Origin: Microvirga sp. BSC39
GTDB taxonomy: Bacteria; Pseudomonadota; Alphaproteobacteria; Rhizobiales; Beijerinckiaceae
Assembly: GCF_000739015.1 (NCBI RefSeq)
Contig: NZ_JPUG01000023.1
Span: 1-43,222 of the forward strand
Length of the DNA: 43,222 nucleotides
Reading direction: 5' to 3'
Below, piece by piece: positions 23,999 to 32,133 of the stretch; the first letter of the stretch is position 1, and each line of letters begins with the position of its first letter. The position numbers and the translations under genes were made by a program. Below the pieces are notes generated by a model. The model made no database searches and was not told the origin of the DNA. It was given only the letters and a program-made list of their open reading frames with translations.

Positions 23999-24595
23999 AT
24001 GACAACCCGCAGATTTTCAGTTCCTTGGATAGTCTGCACCACAAAGCAGTGCGTCTCGATAGCCGTATCGGCTCGTGCTTCTCTCCTGGCTTTTTTGGAT
24101 TGTCGCGGAGGCATGGCTGGAACCGAGTTCGCCCTCGTGGCCGGCGCGCTGTGCCTCATTATGCTGAACGCGTTTGATGTCGCGAACTATATCTATAAGC
24201 GGATGCAGGTAGAGAATGCCGCCCAGATGGGTGCTCAGGCAGCTTGGAAGACGTGCGATCCGACTAAGCTTCCGGCTACAAAGCTTTGCGTCGGCCTGGG
24301 CGCCTCGGTGACAGCGGCTGCGCAAGGCACTTCGCTGGGCAATGGGGTTACGCTGCCGCCGGGATTCCTCTCTGAGGGATATTTTTGTCTTGATGTTTCC
24401 GGTGCTCTAAAGCCTGTCGGAACTCTCGACGCTCGGCCCGTTGACTGCTCAGCGACAGCCATGCCCCATTTACAACCCGGCAACTACATCTCCGTTAGCG
24501 TTACATACTCGTACAAGCCTGTATTTGCCGACCTCACGGTTGCGCGCTTCTTCGGAACAACAATCCAGAGTACTTCCTACATGAGACTGCTCTGA
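23999..24595 (+). CDS. TadE-family pseudopilin
   Basis: This 198-residue protein has a basic N-terminus (about 40 residues), then MAGTEFALVAGALCLIMLNA, the Gly-Thr-Glu-Phe pattern and hydrophobic helix of TadE-like pseudopilins, followed by QVENAAQMGAQAAWKTCDP. The remainder is periplasmic with several cysteines. ATG 23999 directly follows GGAGG, slightly too close; an earlier TTG at 23981 is possible. The stop overlaps the next start (TGATG), showing coupling. Confidence 0.8.
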   Translation: MTTRRFSVPWIVCTTKQCVSIAVSARASLLAFLDCRGGMAGTEFALVAGALCLIMLNAFDVANYIYKRMQVENAAQMGAQAAWKTCDPTKLPATKLCVGLGASVTAAAQGTSLGNGVTLPPGFLSEGYFCLDVSGALKPVGTLDARPVDCSATAMPHLQPGNYISVSVTYSYKPVFADLTVARFFGTTIQSTSYMRLL

Positions 24596-24948
24596 TGCAT
24601 TCGGTCTGGAGGCGTGTGACGGAGAATGAATCAGGAGCGACGGCAATTGAGTTCGCCCTCGTCGTTCCTCCGCTGCTGACCCTGATGGTTGGTATTATCA
24701 ATATATCGCTGCTCGGTATGACGTCGGCCAGTCTGCACTACGCAGTTGAGGAAGGGGCGCGGTGCGCCTCAGTCAGGCAGGTCTGCCCTGCGCCGAAAGA
24801 ACGCTACTTTGCTCCAGGCCCGTCTCCCGCGTTCACCCTCACGGCTGCGGCATGCGGATCTTTGGTAAGCGCCACAGTGACCTTCAATCTCAACGCTGTG
24901 CTGATCCGGAAGCCGATTCAGCTATCTGCCACAGCGTGCTATCCCTAA
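24595..24948 (+). CDS. TadE-family pseudopilin
   Basis: This 117-residue protein starts MHSVWRRVTENESGATAIEF. The SGATAIEFALVVPPLLTLMV pattern is the classic TadE minor-pilin signature, with a processing site after the Gly and a Glu at mature position 5. The helix is followed by HYAVEEGARCASVRQVCP. Its start overlaps the preceding stop by one base. It is the last gene of the second pilus unit and is probably processed by CpaA. Confidence 0.88.
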   Translation: MHSVWRRVTENESGATAIEFALVVPPLLTLMVGIINISLLGMTSASLHYAVEEGARCASVRQVCPAPKERYFAPGPSPAFTLTAAACGSLVSATVTFNLNAVLIRKPIQLSATACYP

Positions 24949-25026
24949 AACTGGTTATAATGCGGTGGCAACTGTCAGGTGCCCGCCTGGCGTTTAGCCT
25001 TAGGGTGGCAGAACTCCGAAGGGGCT

Positions 25027-25824
25027 TCAGATAGCGGCCCGCCTCGGTTCGGCGCCGCTGAGTCGGTGAAACCCACCGACAGCGGATCCGACTGTACCCC
25101 TGCCTCCCCTGCTTGGCCCCTCGTTCAGGATGCCACGCGGGCGGTTCGGATAAGGGCGAGCTCCCGCAACAGCTGCTGCTGCCCGATTGTTCACGCCAAA
25201 GTAGCGAAAGATTGCGGCCATATGGATTTTCACGGTTCCTTCGCCAAGCTTGAGAGCAAGTGCTATTTCTTTGTTAGACTTACCCTGTACAAGAAGGTCG
25301 AGGACGTCTCTCTGTCTCGAGGTTAGGAGGTCAATTGAAGCAGGTTGGGGAGTGCTTAGATGAGCAGTGATAGTTTCGTCGCCTTGCTCTTTCAATCCGG
25401 GCAGCTCGGGAGAGATGTCAGCAATGCATGGCGGCACGTAGACACCACCTTCAAGAATAGTGCCCAGGGCTTTCACGAGGTCAGCAATCGGGAGGCTTCT
25501 CACGATATATCCATGAACGCCCGCTTCAAGTGCTTGGAGAATGTCACGCTGTGACGTCGATGCCGAGATTGCGGCAACACGTGTGTTGGCGAAAGACTCT
25601 CGTATAGAGCGCAGATTGGTCGGGGTTCGAGCTCCCGGTATTGAGAGATCCAACAGAGCGATCTCGATTTGAGCGTTGTCGGTGAGACGCTCTACGGCAT
25701 CGTCAAACGACGATGCCTCTAGTACCTCCGAGAAGCCGCAGTGGCGGGTAAGAACTGCAGCCACAGCAAGTCGAAAATAGGCGTCCTTGTCAGCAATGAG
25801 CCCTACGCGCATGCCAGTACTCAT
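25027..25824 (-). CDS. LuxR-type response regulator 1
   Basis: This 265-residue protein has an N-terminal receiver domain: acidic pair in ADKDAYF (12-14), phospho-acceptor Asp59 in ALLDLSIPG, and Thr/Ser near 87-90. A C-terminal LuxR helix-turn-helix follows (SRQRDVLDLLVQGKSNKEIA, then GEGTVKIHMAAIFRYFGVN). The residue that is normally the conserved Lys of the receiver is Arg109 (GYIVRSLP), so signalling may differ. A 35-residue Gly/Arg-rich tail follows the HTH. The start MSTGMRVGLIAD at 25824 matches the paralog. It is convergent with the end of the Tad operon and a likely regulator in this neighbourhood. Its HTH is almost identical to that of 28682-29458. Confidence 0.85.
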   Translation of the reverse strand: MSTGMRVGLIADKDAYFRLAVAAVLTRHCGFSEVLEASSFDDAVERLTDNAQIEIALLDLSIPGARTPTNLRSIRESFANTRVAAISASTSQRDILQALEAGVHGYIVRSLPIADLVKALGTILEGGVYVPPCIADISPELPGLKEQGDETITAHLSTPQPASIDLLTSRQRDVLDLLVQGKSNKEIALALKLGEGTVKIHMAAIFRYFGVNNRAAAAVAGARPYPNRPRGILNEGPSRGGRGTVGSAVGGFHRLSGAEPRRAAI

Positions 25825-26218
25825 TGGATTTAGCCCCAAAGTATGTGTTGTTCGAGCTACTATGGTGTTCTGAGGTAAATTTCTTGTTAGCTCTACAGGC
25901 CAGAGATGGGCTCTCATTCGGCGGTGATTTCTAAGGAGGCGAGGTGCACCAGCTTGTATAAACTCCTCGGGTGCCGCACGAGGATCAAATGGGTAGCCGA
26001 TTGGCACGCTTCATCGGTCTGCTCTGGCTCCCCTGTAAGCATCTTGCCTTGTGTTCACTGTCGTGTGGGTAGCGTGCGATCTGAAATCTGGGCGAAGACA
26101 GAGCAAAGTCTTCCAGGCAGATCATGCTCAAAGGGTTTCAACAGCAAGGACTTAAAGTGTTCATAAACCGGCTTCACCACGTCGCGGCGAGCAGACCAGG
26201 GTACTTTACACTGGACAG

Positions 26219-26431
26219 TCAGCCCAGACGATTCAATGCGTGCTCTAGTTCGCACATCGTACTACTGTAACATGCAACATCAAGATGCTTTGAGCGGGAA
26301 AGGATGCGCAGGGCTCTATCAGCAGAGGCGTGGCTCATCACGATGACGGCCACGACCAGCTCCAGAAGCGCACTGTCGTCCAAGAATAGCCCGATACTCA
26401 ACAGCTGCTCGCGAACGCCATACTTTTTCAA
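26219..26431 (-). CDS. possible small hypothetical protein
   Basis: This 70-residue frame has two helical stretches (YGVREQLLSIGLFLDDSALL, LVVAVIVMSHASADRALRIL). The start is a TTG without a ribosome binding site, and a TGA stands directly before it. An overlapping frame on the same strand (26055-26255, GTG start) also has protein-like sequence, so this may be a decayed longer gene with a stop and a frameshift. Function unknown. Confidence 0.3.
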   Translation of the reverse strand: MKKYGVREQLLSIGLFLDDSALLELVVAVIVMSHASADRALRILSRSKHLDVACYSSTMCELEHALNRLG

Positions 26432-26657
26432 TCACTGCATGCGGCGAAGGAGGTCCAGTTGTACTTTGCGGCGAGCGAATGTTCCGTTGAGTTTGGAGGA
26501 CTGTCAGAACTCTAGAGGAACATCGTATTGCATATCTTCGCTAGACTCCTGTGGAGGTCTCGACGTACCTCTTTCGAGATTGTTGCAGGTGCGAACGCCA
26601 GTGTTTAAGGCTATTGCATCGCAAGGTTCTACAATTACGGTCTGACAAGGCGGCGCC

Positions 26658-26882
26658 ATGTTGCGTTTTGAGGTTAAACAGGAGAACGCGCACTGCTGGA
26701 CACTCTCCAGCCAAGGGCGTACCCTCCAAAGCTATAGGACAGAGAAAGAGGCCCGTATGGCTGCTCTTGCGTTTGCAAACGATGTGTCCGCCTCCGGCAG
26801 GCAGGCGTCAGTCCTGATCACACCTGCGCAACCAACAGCCCCAAACGTCTCGAAGCATGCAGCGCTTTTCACGGGGATGTAG
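26658..26882 (+). CDS. small hypothetical protein
   Basis: This 74-residue protein begins MLRFEVKQENAHCWTLSSQG, with two strands followed by a helix (YRTEKEARMAALAFANDVSA) and another strand (RQASVLITP). The strand-strand-helix-strand order resembles small DUF2188-like proteins, in which a short beta-hairpin precedes a Lys/Glu-Ala helix. This is a guess from the pattern. AAGGCGG lies a few bases upstream of the ATG. No operon partner is visible. Confidence 0.55.
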   Translation: MLRFEVKQENAHCWTLSSQGRTLQSYRTEKEARMAALAFANDVSASGRQASVLITPAQPTAPNVSKHAALFTGM

Positions 26883-27302
26883 GCCGCCGAAGGTTACTGA
26901 AGACACTGGCCCTGTAGCCAAGCCACTATGAGGGCAGGAATTCTCCGCTTTCTAAAAGACTTAGCCTTAGAGTCCTACTGATGCTAAGACTAGAGAAATA
27001 TTATCTTCCCAACGGGGTAGTGTCTCAGTTTATATTCTGGCCTAAAACTTACGCTAACCTAATGGGCTTGTGTATTTACTGTATCTGCTCGGTTTTCATC
27101 CAGCACAGCAGCGTCTCGATCACTTCAATACAATGAATATCAGCATCATTTGCATGCCGCGAAGACCTTTGAAGATGGTATGGAGCGAGATTAGCCGAAT
27201 CTCAGTACGCTTTCGGCCCAGCCTCTATCATTTAGATAGGCAGGAGAACGTCACAGCTCGCGAATCAATTGCGCCTAGTGCTCAATGTCGTCGTTGGTCT
27301 GT
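26883..27302. other. stretch without a firm gene
   Basis: The region is comparatively AT-rich from about 26970 to 27070. A plus-strand frame at 27070-27306 exists, but it lacks a ribosome binding site and a recognisable fold, and it is not called. No terminator hairpin was noticed. Confidence 0.4.
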
Positions 27303-27464
27303 CTAACTGGGACGAGAGGCAGCCAGAAACGCAGCTCCCAAGACGAGCAAGCTTGCTACAAACGACATCCCAAGTAGTGTTTCGAAGACCCCATAGTGCC
27401 ACCAGAGCATCAGGGCAGTCGATAGCCCGCCGATAATGGCTAGGAATATGTACAACACAAACAT
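27303..27464 (-). CDS. small membrane protein (53 aa)
   Basis: This short minus-strand gene starts MFVLYIFLAIIGGLSTALML and ends at TAG 27303-27305. It has two hydrophobic helices (about 2-20 and 33-48, MSFVASLLVLGAAFLAA) joined by WWHYGVFETLLG. GGAGA lies 6 bases before the ATG. The layout is that of a small hairpin membrane protein, common in rhizobial genomes and without known function. It is downstream of and co-oriented with the histidine-phosphatase-like gene. Confidence 0.65.
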   Translation of the reverse strand: MFVLYIFLAIIGGLSTALMLWWHYGVFETLLGMSFVASLLVLGAAFLAASRPS

Positions 27465-27573
27465 AGAAGTCTCCGTTCTGGAGAGCCCACGTTCTAAGTG
27501 CTATAGCATAGTTCTAAGCTAAGCGTTAGAGGCGCTTAGAGGCGGGCCTTGCCCACTGGCTTTGAGCAGGCAA

Positions 27574-28155
27574 TTACTTATGATCGCGGGATGCGATCTC
27601 ACGCCATTGGTGGATGACACGACGAGACGTCCCCTCAAATGCCCAAAAGTGTCCCTGAAATGGCTGATCTAAGTCGCGGCTAATCGGTGTCTTGAGGTAG
27701 TCGCACAGCAGCAACGTGCCCACACCACCGTGGGATACGAATGCGATGTTCGCACCTTTAAAGCCTTGCAAGATCTCGTCCACGGTAGCAGCCACTCTGG
27801 CTTGAGCGTCAACGGCACGTTCCCACCCCAGCACGCTCTCCTGCGGATTCGCGAAGAAAGTGTCAGCCACTCGGTCAAATTCCGGCGGCGGAAGAAAGCC
27901 TGTTGCGCTGCGATCATTCTCGTGCAACCCGTGGTGGACGTTCACGGGCAGGCCAAAGTGCCCCGCTAAGATGCCGGCAGCCTCAATAGCTTTGGTTTCG
28001 GTGCTCGCCCAAATAGCTGAGAGGTGGCCCAAGTCTGATCGGGAGGCAAAGTTCCGCATACGCTGTACACCCTGGTCCGAGAGGTGCCACTGAGGAACGG
28101 GTTTGCTTGGATCGACGAAAACTTCAGGGTGGGTGATAAAGTACGCAACACTCAC
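27574..28155 (-). CDS. histidine-phosphatase-like protein with altered catalytic motif
   Basis: This 193-residue protein has the branch-1 histidine phosphatase plan: first His in YFITHPEV (H9), ASTETKAIEAAGILAGHFGL corresponding to the SSxxxRAxETA helix, LHENDR around the acidic residue (E79), and the second His in AFVSHGGVGTLLL (H142). The usual RHGE/Q motif is replaced by THPEV, so the Arg and Gly of the catalytic pocket are missing and activity is uncertain. GGAGG lies 5 bases before the GTG at 28155; a GTG at 28167 is the alternative. It may be a phosphatase with unusual substrate or an inactive regulator. Confidence 0.8.
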   Translation of the reverse strand: MSVAYFITHPEVFVDPSKPVPQWHLSDQGVQRMRNFASRSDLGHLSAIWASTETKAIEAAGILAGHFGLPVNVHHGLHENDRSATGFLPPPEFDRVADTFFANPQESVLGWERAVDAQARVAATVDEILQGFKGANIAFVSHGGVGTLLLCDYLKTPISRDLDQPFQGHFWAFEGTSRRVIHQWREIASRDHK

Positions 28156-28244
28156 ATTGGCCTCCACAAATAAAGGAAGATGAGCCTACACAAGTTTTGC
28201 TTTCTACAGAGCTTCTCATAGCGGGCAAGCCCGACGAAGAGCTT

Positions 28245-28471
28245 TTATGAGGAACGTTTGCGACGGCTGACATATGTGCCGAGGGCTCGTCCGAGGAGAA
28301 CGCCAGATGTCTTCATTCCAGCATCAACGAGGTGTCTGTCGCGATTTGGAACAATGGTGTGAGCAGGTCCCAGCCACCCACGATCCCAATCACCACAGTA
28401 AGGGCGCGGAGGCGATATCGCCGGTATCCAAGATAGAAGGTGGCTCCAACTGTGGCAAAAGCCGCAAACTG
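28245..28471 (-). pseudogene. small membrane protein, frameshifted
   Basis: The minus strand encodes FAAFATVGATFYLGYRRYRL and LTVVIGIVGGWDLLTPLFQI, then a TGA after SLMLE. In the next frame it continues GMKTSGVLLGRALGTYVSRR to TAA at 28245. Joined by one added base, this is a protein with two glycine-rich membrane helices separated by a basic loop. The start is lost: a TGA stands directly upstream, and the N-terminus may lie in yet another frame near 28530. The interval is 3n+2, fitting one missing base. No family recognised. Confidence 0.5.
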
Positions 28472-28681
28472 TCAAGGCCGACGGGGGCTGCAGTGACAGG
28501 CCGGTACTGCGTTGGAGAACTACGATGCATCAATGATATTCGATTGTTTGCCCTCTCGAGCGCTGACAAGCGATAGGCAGCGCTGAGGCACGACCCGCCA
28601 GTCGGCAGACCTGTGGTGCACTGGATTGACACCAAGGCGGCGGGAATAAGGCTCACCCGTCAACCTTAATCTAGCTCATCG

Positions 28682-29458
28682 TTAATGATGAGATTGGTCA
28701 TAAGGTCTCTCAGTTGACTCAGCGAGGAGAACACCTCGTGGTCGATTGGGATAAGGGCGCGCTCCTGCAACAGCTGCAGCCGCTCGGTTGTTGACACCGA
28801 AGTAGCGGAAGATCGCTGCCATGTGAATCTTGACCGTCCCCTCCCCGAGCTTAAGGGCCAACGCTATCTCCTTGTTGGATTTGCCTTGGACAAGAAGGTC
28901 GAGAACATCCCTCTGGCGTGCAGTCAATGTATGAACCTGACCAGTCGATCGGACAACGGGCAGTGAAGCAGATGGCACTGTCTCAGATGCTGCTGTTGCA
29001 TCAGATCGTGGGGTTAACGGCGATGGCATTTCGATCACGGAGGGTGAGATATCCGCCAAGCATGGCGGCACGTAAATGCCTCCCTCAAGCACCGTGCGGA
29101 GTGCCTTTACAAGATCGGATACTGGCAAGCTCTTCAGCATGTATCCATGGATGCCCGCCTCTAGTGCTGAAAGGATTTCCTGGCGCGAGGTGGAGGTTGC
29201 GATCACGGCAATGCGTGCTCTCGGAAAGCATTCGCGAATGGCTCGGAGATTGGTGGGCGTGCGCATTCCTGGCATCGTAAGGTCCAGTAAGGCAGCCTCG
29301 ATCTCTTCATTTTCCGTGAGCCGTTCCAGCACGTCATCCAGAGACGACGCTTCGATTAGGTCCGAGAAGCCAAGCTGCTGGGTTAGGATTGCCGCGGCAG
29401 CAACACGGAAATACGGGTCGTGGTCAGCAACGAGTCCCACACGCTTACCACCGTTCAT
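28682..29458 (-). CDS. LuxR-type response regulator 2
   Basis: This 258-residue paralog of the protein at 25027-25824 has the acidic pair in ADHDPYF (12-14), Asp59 in ALLDLTMPG, Lys109 in GYMLKSLP (the canonical residue), and a C-terminal LuxR HTH with the same ARQRDVLDLLVQGKSNKEIA and GEGTVKIHMAAIFRYFGV. A 60-residue linker rich in Ser/Thr joins the domains. It ends soon after the HTH, without the Gly/Arg tail of the paralog. Its promoter region contains a symmetric element (29551-29572). The cognate kinase is not in the window. Confidence 0.88.
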   Translation of the reverse strand: MNGGKRVGLVADHDPYFRVAAAAILTQQLGFSDLIEASSLDDVLERLTENEEIEAALLDLTMPGMRTPTNLRAIRECFPRARIAVIATSTSRQEILSALEAGIHGYMLKSLPVSDLVKALRTVLEGGIYVPPCLADISPSVIEMPSPLTPRSDATAASETVPSASLPVVRSTGQVHTLTARQRDVLDLLVQGKSNKEIALALKLGEGTVKIHMAAIFRYFGVNNRAAAAVAGARPYPNRPRGVLLAESTERPYDQSHH

Positions 29459-29550
29459 CGATCATTGCCCCAGAGTTGACGTTTTGGCGTAACCCAACCC
29501 GATATGATTAATTTCTTGTTTTCACCAGAACGCACGGTGTCGCATACATG

Positions 29551-29572
29551 GGTAAACGTTAACGTCTTTACC
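29551..29572. promoter_or_regulatory. symmetric element upstream of response regulator 2
   Basis: GGTAAA, then the self-complementary CGTTAACG, TC, then TTTACC gives a 22-bp near-palindrome. It lies about 95 bases upstream of ATG 29458 in an AT-rich gap, a typical place for an activator or autoregulator site. About 30 bases closer to the gene, minus-strand AACAAGAAATT also occurs upstream of response regulator 1 (about 25880-25890). Confidence 0.4.
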
Positions 29573-29674
29573 TCATAACACTGTTACCATGTTGTGCCTA
29601 CCGCGCCTCTTACCAGATCTTTTCAGCCCTGCTTAGGAAACTATGTTATTGGATATATACAGCTGACAAATTAA

Positions 29675-29902
29675 TCAATTTCTTAATTTCGAAAGACCTT
29701 CGCTTCGCCAATCCAGATCCCCATCCTGCCGCTGATTACCGTGGGTGGATTGAAATTCTATAGCTTTTGATGCGCACTGCCGAAAGTATGCCTTAAGCGC
29801 CTCAGGCTCATCATTCCATAGGTCCTTGGGCCGAATGGAGCGGTAGAACTCCCGTGCAATATGCTCCACTTTATGTTCACGGCTGCGCATTGGTGCCTGC
29901 AT
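29675..29902 (-). CDS. small hypothetical protein
   Basis: This 75-residue basic, helical protein contains MRSREHKVEHIAREFYRSIR and DEPEALKAYFRQCASKAIEF. It could start at ATG 29902 or 29890; neither has a strong ribosome binding site. No membrane segment is seen. The composition (alternating Lys/Arg and Glu, aromatic residues) is that of a folded small protein. No family recognised. Confidence 0.5.
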   Translation of the reverse strand: MQAPMRSREHKVEHIAREFYRSIRPKDLWNDEPEALKAYFRQCASKAIEFQSTHGNQRQDGDLDWRSEGLSKLRN

Positions 29903-30071
29903 GATCTATGGTTGCCCTTAATCGGTGTGCGTGATGGGAGTGCTCTGCGGCTTAGCAAAGGGTATCCTGTTCCATCGGCCAAGCTAGGGTGATCATTTAA
30001 TGTGTTCATTTTGCGATCAGGTCTGCCAAAACCCTCCCAGAGGATCTGCTCCCTGTCGTTCCTCTGGAGGA

Positions 30072-30713
30072 CTACTTCAGTTGAGCAAGGCCACAGCGCT
30101 GGTAGGGTGTGCAGTGTAGGCCAACCTGCTCCTGCGCCTGGCTGGTCAGGAGAGCGTGCACGCGTCCGCAGCCGTGGGTCGGCAGGCTGCCGATGATGGC
30201 GTTGATCGCCGTCACAGGATCCTCGTCCGGTTGCGGCAGCCGGCCCCGGCGCTTTGATCGCCGACCGGCAACCTGCTCGGCGATGTTCGAGCGGGCGACC
30301 TCAAGGGTGGCGCAGACAGCACTCATCGTGAACCGCCCTTGGGCCACGACAGCGAGCGCAACAGCTGCTTTTTTGGCCCGGTGGCGACCTCCAGCGCCTC
30401 CTTGAGGATCTCGGCTTCCAAGGTCTTCTTGCCCAGAAGCCGCTGCAGCTCGCGGGCCTGGTTCTGCAGAGCCCGATACTCGGAGGCGGCCACCACCTCC
30501 TCCTGGGCACTGGTGGCGGTCAATGCGCCTTGCGCAGCGAGCTTGCGCCAGCGGAAGAGCTGGTTGGGCGCCACTCCATGCCGGCGGGCCACCAGGCTGA
30601 CCGTAGCGTCAGGCTCAAAGGTCTCCTGGACGGATGGCCAGCTTCTCGGCGGCCGTCCAGCGGCGGCGACGTTGCGGTCCGTCAAGGACCTCAATCTTGG
30701 ACGAACCAGTCAT
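30072..30713 (-). mobile_element. truncated IS3-family element (OrfA plus start of OrfB)
   Basis: From ATG 30713 OrfA reads [16 protein letters not shown] and then shifts frame by one extra base near 30635. It continues [20 protein letters not shown] and [18 protein letters not shown], a typical IS3 helix-turn-helix with a leucine-zipper tail ([20 protein letters not shown]), to 30323. OrfB starts in an overlapping frame ([32 protein letters not shown]) but is cut off near 30090, so the integrase core is missing. The element is inactive. The remnant at 11478-11702 contains the opposite end of an OrfB. Confidence 0.8.
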
Positions 30714-30889
30714 AGCACCAACACTACTCCGATCTCTTAGCGAGGTGGGAGATCGCGTCCGGTCTATTCGGGGGCTACTTCACTGCCTTCCAGTCCGATG
30801 CTCTATCTCAAGCACTGCGTTCACATTTTGGTGCCGCTTCCAGAGTCGTTTTATACCGGACCTAATGCGTGACCGCTGCATAGTATGGG

Positions 30890-32116
30890 TTATCGGGATT
30901 TGGGCGCCATCTTGCTCAGGATGAACTTGTTCTGATTGTGTACCCAATCGATAATCCTAACCTTTTCCACGGTTTTGATAGTGGGGTCTTTGGCAGATGT
31001 GTTTATCTTTTCCTGAGGATCCATATCGAGATTATAAGTCTCCACCTGATCAGATAGCAGTGAGACAACTGACTTGCGACTACCCAATCGATAGCCAACT
31101 TTATAATCAAGCCATGCTGTAAAGAAGTAGATCGGCTCCTCGCGCTTTGGCTGAAACAAGCTCTTGCCCTGCCATTCCGAAGGAGATGGAATGGCAAGAA
31201 CATCGAGAACTGTAGGAGCTATATCAATGTGACCGACAACTCGCTCTGTTGATCGAAAAGGAAAGAGTCTAGGATTGATCAATAGGAGCGGAACATGAAC
31301 TTCCTCTTCATAAAGCCCTTTGCCATGGCCAAAACTGCCGTGCTGCTGAAATGCCTCCCCATGATCTCCCGTAACTATAATCAATGTCTCGTCCAATAGT
31401 TTTAGATCTCTGAGATCGTTAACGAGATTTCCGATTAGGGTGTCGGCTTCTGCAATGGAATCTAGGTATGGCGCCTTGTGCTCGGCTGTCCATTTCTCGT
31501 CCCTCAAAGTAGGAAAGTCATAGCTTCTAGTCTCCTTTGTCCGAAAGTAAGGGTAGTGTTGCTGGAGCGTCCAGAGCATGGCGAAGAATGGCTTGCCGGG
31601 GCTTGAGACTATCCAATCACGCATTGCTTGGAAAGTGCAAGAGTCAGGGGTAGCTTGGGAGTAGAACTCGGACTCATCTACGATGATACTGTCGCAGCTA
31701 CGTTCTCGATAATCCTGGATGGTTTCAAAACCAGTCCTTGGCAAGAAGTGGTCAACACCAGAATGGCGCGTATCACTAGAATGGAAGAATGCTGTTCTTG
31801 ATCCATAGCCCTTGAGAAGATTTGGCAGGTAAGTAAGCTGCGTATTTGGAGCATCCTTTGTGATGGTTTTCAGGCTAATCCATGGATAGGTAGAGCTTAG
31901 GATCGATGCCATCGAAATGTGCGAGGCTACGGAATGTGAATAAGCGTTACGCACAAGAAGGGACTCATTAGCTAAGCTCGAGAGAACCGGTGTAATGGCG
32001 TATGAGCCTCCATACAGGTCAAGATATTGGGCTGCCACGGACTCAAGAACTATAACCACGACGTTTCGGATAGGTGACTGGCCCGCGGCGGGGCGCGTCA
32101 AGGGAACTGCTAGCAA
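30890..32116 (-). CDS. sulfatase / phosphoglycerol-transferase-like protein, N-terminus lost
   Basis: The 408 residues present are the extracytoplasmic alkaline-phosphatase-like domain. NVVVIVLESVAAQYLDLYGG holds the first metal ligand (Glu). The nucleophile region is SHISMASILSSTYPW (Ser where Cys/Ser/Thr is expected). TGDHGEAFQQHGSFGHGKGL has the DHG and H metal ligands, followed by HIDIAPTVLDVL. Family members usually carry N-terminal membrane helices. Here the frame is open up to the edge of an IS256 element at 32134 and has only a TTG as possible start. The N-terminal part was probably removed and the gene may not be expressed. Its GC content is lower than that of neighbours. A likely role was modifying a surface glycan. 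Confidence 0.75.
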   Translation of the reverse strand: MLAVPLTRPAAGQSPIRNVVVIVLESVAAQYLDLYGGSYAITPVLSSLANESLLVRNAYSHSVASHISMASILSSTYPWISLKTITKDAPNTQLTYLPNLLKGYGSRTAFFHSSDTRHSGVDHFLPRTGFETIQDYRERSCDSIIVDESEFYSQATPDSCTFQAMRDWIVSSPGKPFFAMLWTLQQHYPYFRTKETRSYDFPTLRDEKWTAEHKAPYLDSIAEADTLIGNLVNDLRDLKLLDETLIIVTGDHGEAFQQHGSFGHGKGLYEEEVHVPLLLINPRLFPFRSTERVVGHIDIAPTVLDVLAIPSPSEWQGKSLFQPKREEPIYFFTAWLDYKVGYRLGSRKSVVSLLSDQVETYNLDMDPQEKINTSAKDPTIKTVEKVRIIDWVHNQNKFILSKMAPKSR

Positions 32117-32133
32117 ATTACGTCCGGGGCACG

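Noticed and set aside
25906..26255. Open frames on both strands upstream of response regulator 1
   Set aside because: There is no ribosome binding site or motif. The minus-strand one (26055-26255) may be decayed coding sequence, but the evidence is too weak to call.
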